Shown here one piece after another: positions 29,932-37,864 of a stretch of 64,000 nt of DNA. The DNA comes from Sphingomonas sp. BK235 (GTDB lineage Bacteria > Pseudomonadota > Alphaproteobacteria > Sphingomonadales > Sphingomonadaceae): positions 124,001-188,000 of the forward strand of contig NZ_SLXN01000005.1 of the NCBI RefSeq assembly GCF_004345855.1, written 5' to 3'. A program made the position numbers and the translations under genes. Below the pieces are notes generated by a model. That model made no database searches. It was not told the origin of the DNA and worked only from the letters and a program-made list of their open reading frames with translations. Every line of letters begins with the position of its first letter. Within the stretch, counting starts at the first letter, position 1.

Positions 29932-31247
29932 CGACGCGCGTCGACGATCCCGCGGGCGAGCACACCGTCTTCCAGCCCGCGCGCTCGACGCCGCGCGCCG
30001 CGCCGCCCGCGCCGCCCAGCGCGCGGCGGCCCGACCCCGGCGTGGCGGACGACGATCTGCCTGATGCTCCGCCGCGCGCGCGCCCGCGCAACGCGATGGT
30101 GGAGGCGGCGGCGCCGCTGCTCGCGCTCGCCGCCGCGGTGCGCGCCGCGGGGGCGAGCGACCTGCCCGCGCTGCACCGACGCGCGGTCGCCGCCGCGGCG
30201 CGCTTCGACGCCGCGCTCGCCGCGGGCGGCTATGACGAGGAGACGCGGCGCCGCGCGCGCTACGCGGTGTTCGCGACGATCGACGACGTCGCGCAGAACC
30301 TGCCCGGCAGCGCGCGCGACGGCGCCGAATGGGCGCGCCGCAGCCTGGTGGTGCGCGGCTTCGGCGAGAATGTCGGCGGCGAGCGCTTCTGGCAGTTGCT
30401 CGGCGAGATGCTCGCGCGGCCCGCCGAGCATCTCGCGCTGATCGAGCTGTATCACGCCTGCCTCGCCGCGGGGTTCGAGGGGCGCTACCGCCACGCCGAT
30501 CCCGGCGGGCGGCTGCGCGCGGCGCAGCACAGCGCCTATGCCGCGCTGGGCCACGTCCGCGCGCTGTCCGAGCTGGAGCTGGTGCCCGCGTGGCGCGGGC
30601 GGCCGGTGCCGCGCCGCCAGGCGGGGCTGCGCACGCGCGTGACGCTCGTCGCCAGCCTCGTCGCCGCGGCGCTGCTGCTGCTCGTGCTCGGGCTGCGGCT
30701 GATCCTGATCCAGACCGGCCAGCCCGCGATGGCGGCGATGCTGGCGCTCAACCCGGCCACGCCGCTGCGGCTGTCGCGCGCCGCCCCCGCGCTCGCCGCA
30801 CCCGCGGACGCGCAGTCGCGGCGGGTCGGCGGCTTCCTCGCCCCCGAGATCGCGGCGCGGCTGGTGGTGGTGGAGCAGGATCCGCGCAGCCTGCGGGTCC
30901 GCACCACGGTGGGCACGCTGTTCCGCTCGGGCTCGGACGCGCTCGTGCCCGGGCGCGAGGCGTTGTTCGCGCGCATCGCCGCGGCGGCGCAGCGCGAGCC
31001 CGGCGCGATCCGCATCGAGGGCCATGCCGACAGCGACCCGGTCGCCAGCCTCACCTTCCCCGACAATGTCGCGCTGTCGCGCGCGCGCGCCGAGCGGGTC
31101 GCGGCGCTGTTCCGCGCGCGGCTCGACGATCCCGAGCGGGTCAGCGCGGCGGGGCTGGGCGCGGCGCAGCCGGTCGCCAGCAACGCGACCGCGGCGGGCA
31201 AGGCGCTCAACCGCCGCGTCGAGATCGTCATCCCGCGGAGCGAGTGA
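29928..31247 (+). CDS. tssL: T6SS inner-membrane protein TssL with C-terminal OmpA domain
   Basis: The 439-residue protein has an N-terminal DotU/IcmH domain (about 50-225; FATIDDVAQNLPGSA, FGENVGGERFWQLLGEML). A single transmembrane helix follows (about 235-260; ASLVAAALLLLVLGLRLILI). The periplasmic OmpA-like peptidoglycan-binding domain (about 310-438) has IRIEGHADSDPV, LSRARAERVAALF and ALNRRVEIVIP. TssL with TssM anchors the apparatus in the inner membrane. The extended form can grip the cell wall directly. This would matter here because no TssJ lipoprotein gene was found. The GTG start overlaps the tssK stop. Confidence 0.92.
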   Translation: MTTRVDDPAGEHTVFQPARSTPRAAPPAPPSARRPDPGVADDDLPDAPPRARPRNAMVEAAAPLLALAAAVRAAGASDLPALHRRAVAAAARFDAALAAGGYDEETRRRARYAVFATIDDVAQNLPGSARDGAEWARRSLVVRGFGENVGGERFWQLLGEMLARPAEHLALIELYHACLAAGFEGRYRHADPGGRLRAAQHSAYAALGHVRALSELELVPAWRGRPVPRRQAGLRTRVTLVASLVAAALLLLVLGLRLILIQTGQPAMAAMLALNPATPLRLSRAAPALAAPADAQSRRVGGFLAPEIAARLVVVEQDPRSLRVRTTVGTLFRSGSDALVPGREALFARIAAAAQREPGAIRIEGHADSDPVASLTFPDNVALSRARAERVAALFRARLDDPERVSAAGLGAAQPVASNATAAGKALNRRVEIVIPRSE

Positions 31248-31250
31248 GCC

Positions 31251-34200
31251 ATGGACAAGGTGATGCGCCATTGGTGGACGCTGGCCGGCACCGCCGCGGC
31301 GGTGCTCGCGCTGCTCGGTGCCGTCGGGCTGCCGATCCTGTTCCCCGCGCTGCGCGCGAACGGCGTGCGGCTATCGCTGGTCGCGCTGGTCGCGGCCGGG
31401 CTGGTCGGCGCGGCGGCGTGGCGGCGGTGGCGCGGTCGGCGCGGCGCCGCGGCGCTGGCGGACGGGATCGCCGACGAGGTGGACGCGGCCGACGCCGAAC
31501 AGGCCGTGCTGGGCCAGCGGATGCGCGACGCGCTGGCGCACCTCCGGCGCGAGGCGGGCGGGCGGCGCGACTATCTCTACGCGCGCCCGTGGTACGTCAT
31601 CATCGGCCCGCCGGGCGCGGGCAAGACCACCGCGCTGCTGCGGTCGGGCGTGCGCTTCCCCGCGCACGATGCCGCGCTGGCGGGGGTGGGCGGCACGCGC
31701 GATCTCGATTTCTGGTTCGCCGACGAGGCGGTGCTGGTCGACACCGCGGGGCGCTACACCACGCAGGATTCGGATCGCGCGGTCGATGCCGCGGGGTGGG
31801 CGCGTTTCCTCCGGCTGCTCCGGCGCACGCGCCCGGCCGAGCCGATCAACGGCGTCATCGTCGCGCTCGCGCTCGACACGCTGATCGCCGCCGACCGCGC
31901 CGAGCTCGACGCGCAGATCGGCGCGATCCGGCGCCGGCTGGAGGAGCTGGCGCGCGCGCTGCAGGTCGAGGCGCCGGTGTATCTGCTGCTCACCAAGGCC
32001 GATCTGGTGGCGGGCTTCACCGAATTCTTCGCCGACCTCGCGGCGGAGGGGCGCCGCGCCGCGCTGGGCACGACGCTCGACCCCGATCGCCCCGCCGACG
32101 CCGCCGCGCTGATCGCGGGCTATGACGCGATGGTCGAGGCGCTGGCGGCGCGCACCGCCAAGCGGCTGCACGAGGAGCCCGACCAGCGCGCGCGCGGGCT
32201 GATCCTGGGCTTCCCGGGGCAATGGCTCGCGCTGCGCCGCCGGCTCCATTATCTCGCCGACGGGATCCTCGCCGCCGGCACCATGGGGGCGGGCGTGCGG
32301 GGCCTGTACCTGACGAGCGGGACGCAGGAGGGCGCGCCGCTCGACCGCGTGCTGCACGCGATGGCCGCCACCTATCACGCCCCGGCCGCGGCGCCGCGCT
32401 CGGGGCAGGGCCGCGCCTATTTCCTCCACCGCCCGCTGACGGAGGTGATCTTCGCCGAGGCGGGGCGCGTGCGCCTCGCCCCCGCGGCGCGGCGTCGGCG
32501 GCGGTTCGCGCTGGCGGGGGCGGGGACGGCGCTGGCGCTGGCCGCGCTCACGCTCGCCGCGCTGGAGGTCAACGCCTTCGCGCGGAACAAGGCGCTTCAG
32601 GTCGCGCTGCTGCGCGAGGCGGACGCGGCGGGGGTGCAGGCGCGCCGCGAGGGGATCGACCTGGTCGAGGTGCGCGACAGCGACCCCGATCTGGAACAGG
32701 CGCTGCCGCTGCTCGACCGGCTGGCCGCGCTGCCGCGCGGGCACGACGATCAAGCGCGCGGCGCGCCGGCGGTGACGATGCGGCTGGGCCTGTACCAATC
32801 GGGTCACGCCGACACCGCGCGGCTCGCCTACGGCGAGACGGTCCAGCGCGTGCTGCTGCCGCGGCTGCTGCTGCGCGCCGAACGCGTGCTGCGCGAGGGC
32901 CAGGCCGATCCGGTGCGGCTCTACGCCCCGCTCAAGGCCTATCTGATGCTCGGCGGGGCGGGGCCGCTCGACGCGCGCGCGGTGCGCGCCTGGGTGGTCG
33001 ACGACTGGCGCGATGCCGCGCTGCCCGGCGCCGATCGCGCCGAGGTCCGCGCGCGGCTCGCCGCGCATCTCGACGCGCTGCTCGCCGACCCCGATCTCGG
33101 CCGCGTCTGGCCGCAGCGCCGCGCGCCGCTCGACGCCGCGCTGATCGCGAGCAGCCGTGCCGCGCTCGCCACGCTGCCGCTGGCCGATCGCGCCTATGCG
33201 GTGCTGCGCGCGCGCGCCGATGCGACCGGCCGGCCCGACTGGCGCGCCGACGCGGTGCTCGCCAGCGGCGATCGGCGCGCCTTCCGCAACGGCGACGCGG
33301 TGCTGGGCGCGACCATCCCGTGGTTCCTGACGCGAGCGGGCTATGCGGCGGCCTATCGCCCGGGGCTGCGATCGGTCCGCGCCGAGCTCGACCGCGACCT
33401 GTGGGTGTTCGGCCCCGATGCGGCGACGCGCTCGATCCGCGACCAGCTCCCGACGCTGCGCGGCGCGATCGCGGCGCGCTACGCCAGCGCCTATATCGCG
33501 GCGTGGGACGCGCTGCTGGCGCTGCCGCAGCCGGCGGATTATTTCGGCGACCGCGCCGCGCTGGGCGCGATCGCGCGCGATCCCTCGCCGCTCAAGACGC
33601 TGCTGATCGAGGCGCGGCGCCAAACGATGCTGGGCGGGGCGGCGACCGGGGCGGCGCGCGACGACGCGGCGGCGACGATCCGCGCGCATTTCGCCCCCGT
33701 GGCGGATTTCGCCGTGGGCGGGAGCGGGGGTGAGGGCGGGGGCAGCGCCGCTCCGGTCGACGCGCTGCTCGCCGCGGTGCGTCAGGCCGCCGCGGCGGAT
33801 GCGGCCAGCCGCGCGCCCGGTGCGGCGCTGAGCGGGGGCGCGGTGCAGGGGCAGCTCGCCACCGCGCTCGGCACGCTGGCGACCGCCGGCGTGAGCGCGC
33901 CACCGCAGCTCAAGCCCTTCGTCGACGGCGCCGCGCGCAGCGGCGCGGGGGCGGCGACCCGCGCGGCGCGCGGCGCGCTCGAGCGCGACTATGCGGCGCA
34001 GGTCCTGCCCGCGTGCCGCGCCGCCAGCGACGTCCGCTACCCCTTCGTCGCCGCGGCGCGCCAGGACGCTGATCCCGCCGAGCTGCACCGCGTCTATGGG
34101 ATCAACGGCGTCGCCGACCAGTTCGCGCGCGACCGGCTGGCGCCGGTGCTCGATACCGGCGCGGCGGCGTGGCGCTGGCGGCGCGACGATCCGGTCGCGG

Positions 34201-34649
34201 CGGGGTTCGCCGCGTCGAGCGCGGCGCAATGGCAGCGCGCCGCGGCGCTGCGCGACCTGCTCGCGCGCGGGCTCGCGCTCGACGTCGCGCTCGCGGACGT
34301 CGGCGGCGAGGTCACCGCGGTGGAGCTGGCCGCGGGCGGGGTGAGCTATCGGCTCGACCCCGGCGCGGCGGGGCAACGCCCGCTGCTGTGGAACCTCGCG
34401 ACGCTGCCCGCGGCGCGGCTGGTGCTGTTCGCCGGCGCGCGCGAGGCGCGGCGGTTCGAGGCGCGCGGTGCCTTCGCCTTGTTCCGCCTGCTCGACGCCG
34501 CGCGCGTCGAGAATGCCGGGCCGGACCGGATCCGCGCGACCTTCGGCGAGGGCGCGCAGGCCGCGACGCTCGCGATCGACCTGCCGCCGGGCAGCAACCC
34601 GTTCAGCCGCGGTGGCCCGTTCGCCTTCCGCTGCCCGGCGCGGCTGTGA
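31251..34649 (+). CDS. tssM: T6SS membrane complex protein TssM (IcmF)
   Basis: This 1132-residue protein has two N-terminal transmembrane helices (about 8-30 and 43-62) and a cytoplasmic GTPase-like domain with Walker A GPPGAGKTT (about residue 117) and VDTAGRY. A third transmembrane helix lies near 425-440, followed by a large periplasmic part. The C-terminal beta region NPFSRGGPFAFRCPARL is typical of IcmF proteins. TssM with TssL forms the trans-envelope channel. The length is normal. The stop overlaps the tagF start by GTGA. Confidence 0.95.
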   Translation: MDKVMRHWWTLAGTAAAVLALLGAVGLPILFPALRANGVRLSLVALVAAGLVGAAAWRRWRGRRGAAALADGIADEVDAADAEQAVLGQRMRDALAHLRREAGGRRDYLYARPWYVIIGPPGAGKTTALLRSGVRFPAHDAALAGVGGTRDLDFWFADEAVLVDTAGRYTTQDSDRAVDAAGWARFLRLLRRTRPAEPINGVIVALALDTLIAADRAELDAQIGAIRRRLEELARALQVEAPVYLLLTKADLVAGFTEFFADLAAEGRRAALGTTLDPDRPADAAALIAGYDAMVEALAARTAKRLHEEPDQRARGLILGFPGQWLALRRRLHYLADGILAAGTMGAGVRGLYLTSGTQEGAPLDRVLHAMAATYHAPAAAPRSGQGRAYFLHRPLTEVIFAEAGRVRLAPAARRRRRFALAGAGTALALAALTLAALEVNAFARNKALQVALLREADAAGVQARREGIDLVEVRDSDPDLEQALPLLDRLAALPRGHDDQARGAPAVTMRLGLYQSGHADTARLAYGETVQRVLLPRLLLRAERVLREGQADPVRLYAPLKAYLMLGGAGPLDARAVRAWVVDDWRDAALPGADRAEVRARLAAHLDALLADPDLGRVWPQRRAPLDAALIASSRAALATLPLADRAYAVLRARADATGRPDWRADAVLASGDRRAFRNGDAVLGATIPWFLTRAGYAAAYRPGLRSVRAELDRDLWVFGPDAATRSIRDQLPTLRGAIAARYASAYIAAWDALLALPQPADYFGDRAALGAIARDPSPLKTLLIEARRQTMLGGAATGAARDDAAATIRAHFAPVADFAVGGSGGEGGGSAAPVDALLAAVRQAAAADAASRAPGAALSGGAVQGQLATALGTLATAGVSAPPQLKPFVDGAARSGAGAATRAARGALERDYAAQVLPACRAASDVRYPFVAAARQDADPAELHRVYGINGVADQFARDRLAPVLDTGAAAWRWRRDDPVAAGFAASSAAQWQRAAALRDLLARGLALDVALADVGGEVTAVELAAGGVSYRLDPGAAGQRPLLWNLATLPAARLVLFAGAREARRFEARGAFALFRLLDAARVENAGPDRIRATFGEGAQAATLAIDLPPGSNPFSRGGPFAFRCPARL

Positions 34650-35125
34650 GCGGGAGCGGCTTCCTCTTCGGCAAGCTGCCGGGGCACGGCGATTTCGTCA
34701 CGCGCGGGCTCACCCCTTGGCGGCGCGGCTGGTGGGACGCCTGGTTCAGCGCCACGCTGGACGCCGCGCGCGTCCGGCATGGCGACGGCTTCGCGGCGGC
34801 CTGGGCCGCGACGCCGCCGCATCACGTGCTGGTGGCGCCGCCCGAGGGGGTGGACGTGGGTTGGTGCGCCGGCTGCGTCCTCGCCTCGCGCGATCGCGTC
34901 GGACGCGCCTTCCCGCTCGTGCTCGGCTGGCGCACGCGCGCGCGGCTCGACCAGGCGGAAGCGACCGCGATCGCCGCGCGGCTCGCCGCCTGCGCGATCG
35001 CGGCGCCGCGTGACGCCGACGCACTGCTCGCCGCGGCCGGGCACGCCGCGCGCGACCCCGGTGCCGCGGGCTGCGCCACCTACGCGCTCGCGCCCGGACG
35101 CACCGACTGGATCGGCGCGCGGTGA
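34646..35125 (+). CDS. tagF: T6SS regulator TagF
   Basis: TagF is a cytoplasmic protein that holds the T6SS off, in other species by binding the FHA protein. The 159-residue product has the family start GFLFGKLPGHGDFVTRGL, then the conserved WWDAWFSATL and ASRDRVGRAFPLVLGW. This is a single-domain form. In Agrobacterium TagF is fused to PppA; here TagF and PppA are separate genes overlapping by GTGA. Length and motifs are ordinary. Confidence 0.9.
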   Translation: MSGSGFLFGKLPGHGDFVTRGLTPWRRGWWDAWFSATLDAARVRHGDGFAAAWAATPPHHVLVAPPEGVDVGWCAGCVLASRDRVGRAFPLVLGWRTRARLDQAEATAIAARLAACAIAAPRDADALLAAAGHAARDPGAAGCATYALAPGRTDWIGAR

Positions 35126-35868
35126 TCGCGGGCGCGCTCCGCTTCGAACAGGGCAGCCGCACCGACGTCGGCTGCGTCCGCACCGTCAACGAGGATGCGT
35201 GTCTCGCGCGCGCCGACGCCGGGCTGTGGGCGGTCGCCGACGGGATGGGCGGTCACGCGCGCGGGCGCTGGGCGGCGACACGGATCGCCGCGTCGCTCGA
35301 CGCCGCGCTGCTGCCCGACGCGCTCGACCCCGCGGTGGCCGCGGTCCATGCCGCGCTCGATCGCGCCAACGCGCAGATCGTGCGCGCGGGTGCGGCCGAG
35401 CGACGCGTGATCGGCTCGACCGTCGCCGCGCTGGTGGTCCGCGCGCGGCGCTGTGTCGTGCTCTGGGCGGGGGACAGCCGGGTCTATCGGCTGCGCGACG
35501 GCGCGCTGGCGCCGCTCACCACCGATCACTCGCCGGTGGCGCAGATGGTCGCGGCGGGGTTGCTCAGCCGAGCCGAGGCGGCGGATCACCCGATGGGGCA
35601 CATGCTCGCGCGCGCGGTCGGGGTGCAGCCCGCGCTGGCGCTGGAGCGCCGCGACGCCGACGTGCTGCCCGGCGACACCTTCCTGCTGTGCAGCGACGGG
35701 CTGACGCGGATGCTCGACGAGACCGCGATCGCGGCGTTGCTCCAGCGCGAGCGCCCGCATCGCTGCGCCGACGCGCTGGTCGATCTCGCGGTGGCGCGCG
35801 GCGCGGCGGACAATGTCACCGCGGTGGTGGTCGGCTGCGACGAGACCACCCAGGTCCTGGCGCGGTGA
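35122..35868 (+). CDS. pppA: T6SS-associated PP2C phosphatase PppA
   Basis: A 248-residue PP2C-type serine/threonine phosphatase has the metal-site motifs VGCVRTVNEDA, VADGMGGHARG, LWAGDSRVYRLRDG and LLCSDGLTRMLD, and the final RGAADNVTAVVV. In other T6SSs PppA removes phosphate added by PpkA to the FHA protein, switching the system off. Its start overlaps tagF. It ends the first plus-strand block and is convergent with tagH, with a 14-bp gap. Confidence 0.93.
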   Translation: MIAGALRFEQGSRTDVGCVRTVNEDACLARADAGLWAVADGMGGHARGRWAATRIAASLDAALLPDALDPAVAAVHAALDRANAQIVRAGAAERRVIGSTVAALVVRARRCVVLWAGDSRVYRLRDGALAPLTTDHSPVAQMVAAGLLSRAEAADHPMGHMLARAVGVQPALALERRDADVLPGDTFLLCSDGLTRMLDETAIAALLQRERPHRCADALVDLAVARGAADNVTAVVVGCDETTQVLAR

Positions 35869-35882
35869 GCCCGCGCTGAGCC

Positions 35883-37310
35883 TCAGTCGGCGGTGTCGCG
35901 GCGGCGCTTCATGGCCGCGATCTGGCGATCGTAGTGCAGCCGGAACTCCTTGGCGAACAGGTCCATGAACGCCTCGTTCGCGCCGCGCACCACGCCCTCG
36001 AACGCGCGCTCATAGGCGTCCCACTGGCGCGCGCGGTGGAGCAGCGACCAGCGGCGCGCCAGCCGGCCCGGCGCGCGCGTCGACGCGCGGATCGCGGCGG
36101 GCGAGACGCGCGCCAGCGTCCCCTCCAGCGCGCCGCGCATCGCCGCCAGCGTCGCCATCTGATGCGCCTGGAGATCCTGGAAGGCGTCCTCCACCGCGCG
36201 CTCGGCGTGCATGAAGCCGGTGGCGGGGGCGTCGAGCAGCTGGAGCAAGGCCCGCTCGGGAGACCGGACGAACTTGAGCGGGTTGTTCCCATCAAGCTCG
36301 AGCCCGGTGGCCTGGACGCCGAGCTGCGCCTTGGCGCGCGCGCGCGCGTCGATCATCAGCATCAGCCCGCCGACGAGCTGGCGCAGCACCGCGCCCGCCG
36401 CGGCGAGTACCTCGGCGGGGGCGCGCGCGAGCCGGTCCGCGGGGATCCCGCTGGCACGGACGAAGCGCGCCCAATCGTCCGTGTCGTCCGCGCGGGGCGC
36501 CGGATCGGGCACGGGTGCGGGGTCGGGCGCGGGTGTCGTGGGTGCCGGTTCGGGCGCGTCGCGCGCGGGGACCGAGACGAAGTCGCCGCGCGACCAGTCC
36601 ACCTCGCTCTCGCGCGCCAGCCGCCCCCAGACGTCGTCGGCGGTCGGGCCGCCGGCGGCGGGCGCGCTCGACCAGGCCGAGGGGTGGGCGATCGGCGCAG
36701 GCAGGTCCCAGGTCCCCGCGGCGCGCGCGGGAGCGGGGGGCGGCTGGCGCCAGCGTGACGCGGCACCGTCAGGCTCGGCCCAGCCCGAGGGCGCGGACGG
36801 CTCGGCCCAGTCCGCGGCGGCGGGCGGCTCGGCCCAGTCCGCGGCGGCGGACGACTCGCCCCAGTCCGCGGCGGCGGACGACTCGCCCCAATCCGCGGCG
36901 GGGAGCGCGTCCCAGCCGCTGGCGGGCGGCGCGTCCGCGTTCGCGGGAGGGGCGCCGGGAAGTGCGGTCGCGCCCGCGTCGCCCGCCGAGGCGGCGTCGC
37001 CGAGCCGCGCCAGCACCGCATAGGGACCGATCGCGAGCCGGTCGCCGTCCGCGATGGCGTGGGCGCGGTCGAGCCGCTCGCTCGCGCCGTTGAGATAGGT
37101 GCCGTTGGTGCTGTGATCGGTCAGCAGGTAGCGGCCGTCGCGATAGCTGATCTCGCAGTGGCGCGACGAGATATGGTGGCGCGGATCGGGCAGGCTCCAG
37201 TCGGCCTGCGGCGAGCGGCCGATCACCGCGCCGTGGCGGTCGAGCGCGAGCCGCGCGGGCTCGCCGTTGTCGAGCGTGTCGTGCCCGACGATCGTGAGGA
37301 TGAGCGACAT
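35883..37310 (-). CDS. tagH: T6SS-associated FHA-domain protein TagH
   Basis: The 475-residue protein has an N-terminal FHA domain (about 1-95; GAVIGRSPQADWSLPD, HISSRHCEISYRDGRY, STNGTYLNG), which binds phosphothreonine. A Pro/Ala/Trp-rich linker of about 180 residues follows, part of it a 9-residue tandem repeat. The C-terminal TagH domain (about 285-475) has GNNPLKFVRSPERALLQLL and the RRWSLLHRARQWDAYERAFE signature. TagH/Fha relays PpkA-dependent phosphorylation to T6SS assembly. The frame is open far upstream, but the true start is the FHA leader MSLILTIVGHD. The ATG shares a base with the preceding stop. It is the third gene of the inverted vgrG block. Confidence 0.92.
   Translation of the reverse strand: MSLILTIVGHDTLDNGEPARLALDRHGAVIGRSPQADWSLPDPRHHISSRHCEISYRDGRYLLTDHSTNGTYLNGASERLDRAHAIADGDRLAIGPYAVLARLGDAASAGDAGATALPGAPPANADAPPASGWDALPAADWGESSAAADWGESSAAADWAEPPAAADWAEPSAPSGWAEPDGAASRWRQPPPAPARAAGTWDLPAPIAHPSAWSSAPAAGGPTADDVWGRLARESEVDWSRGDFVSVPARDAPEPAPTTPAPDPAPVPDPAPRADDTDDWARFVRASGIPADRLARAPAEVLAAAGAVLRQLVGGLMLMIDARARAKAQLGVQATGLELDGNNPLKFVRSPERALLQLLDAPATGFMHAERAVEDAFQDLQAHQMATLAAMRGALEGTLARVSPAAIRASTRAPGRLARRWSLLHRARQWDAYERAFEGVVRGANEAFMDLFAKEFRLHYDRQIAAMKRRRDTAD
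36772..36906 (-). repeat. 27-bp in-frame tandem repeat in tagH
   Basis: Five consecutive 27-bp units encode 9-residue repeats of the AADWGESSA/AADWAEPPA type in the linker of TagH. Each unit has a tryptophan, an acidic residue and small residues. Two of the units are nearly identical, so copy number may vary between strains. The repeats are in phase and would change linker length only. Confidence 0.75.
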
Positions 37311-37864
37311 CAGTCCGGTCTCCTGGCGGGGATCGCGCGCGCGGCGCCCGCGTCGAGCGCGCGGTCGAGCGCCGCGGCGGGGTCGATCGCCGCGGCGGTG
37401 CAGAGCAGCACCCCCGCGGCGACGAACTGCGCGGCGGCATGTTTGGGCGCGGGGGTGGCGGGAAACGCGTCGGGCGCGAGCGACCCGCCCGAGAACATCA
37501 CCGCCGCCGCGCACAATTTGGCGGGATCCTCGGCGGGGAGCGGCAGCGCGCAGTCGAAGGCGGCGCGGCGGCCCGCGTCGTCGGGCGCGCGCAGCCAGGC
37601 GTCGATCGCGGCGAGCGACGCGCGGTCGGCGGCGGGCGCCTCGGCCGCGATCGTCGCGCGCAGCCAGCCGATCGCGCCCATCCGCGGCAGCGCGTGCGCG
37701 AGGAAGCGCGCCGCGTCGATCCCGCGCCCGGCGGCGCGCAGCGTGGCGAAGAAGGCGTCGGGCGCGGCGGTGTCGCCGGGCTCGCGCGGCCAGTCCTGCG
37801 GCGCGGTGACCTGCCACGCCTCGGTCCACACCACGCCCTCCCACGGGATCGTCGCGCCGGTCAT
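37310..37864 (-). CDS. DUF6931-like protein in the T6SS vgrG-tagH block, function unknown
   Basis: A 184-residue soluble protein without signal peptide or membrane segments. It begins MTGATIPWEGVVWTEAW and is rich in Ala/Asp helices; FLAHALPRMGAIGWLRATI, DDAGRRAAFDCALPL and KLCAAAVMFSGGSLAPD stand out. It overlaps vgrG upstream by 4 bp (ATGA) and tagH downstream by 1 bp, so all three are probably made together. The name DUF6931 is from memory and unverified. Its position directly after vgrG is where adaptor/chaperone proteins or cargo are often encoded. An adaptor or scaffold between VgrG and the regulatory TagH is the most natural guess, but there is no direct evidence. Confidence 0.6.
   Translation of the reverse strand: MTGATIPWEGVVWTEAWQVTAPQDWPREPGDTAAPDAFFATLRAAGRGIDAARFLAHALPRMGAIGWLRATIAAEAPAADRASLAAIDAWLRAPDDAGRRAAFDCALPLPAEDPAKLCAAAVMFSGGSLAPDAFPATPAPKHAAAQFVAAGVLLCTAAAIDPAAALDRALDAGAARAIPARRPD

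Noticed and set aside
36772..36906. Minisatellite or CRISPR-like repeat
   Set aside because: The 27-bp units are contiguous, in frame and inside the tagH coding sequence, so they are a protein repeat.
37311..37844. Upstream extension of the tagH reading frame
   Set aside because: It is a shadow of the DUF6931-like gene; TagH begins with its FHA domain.
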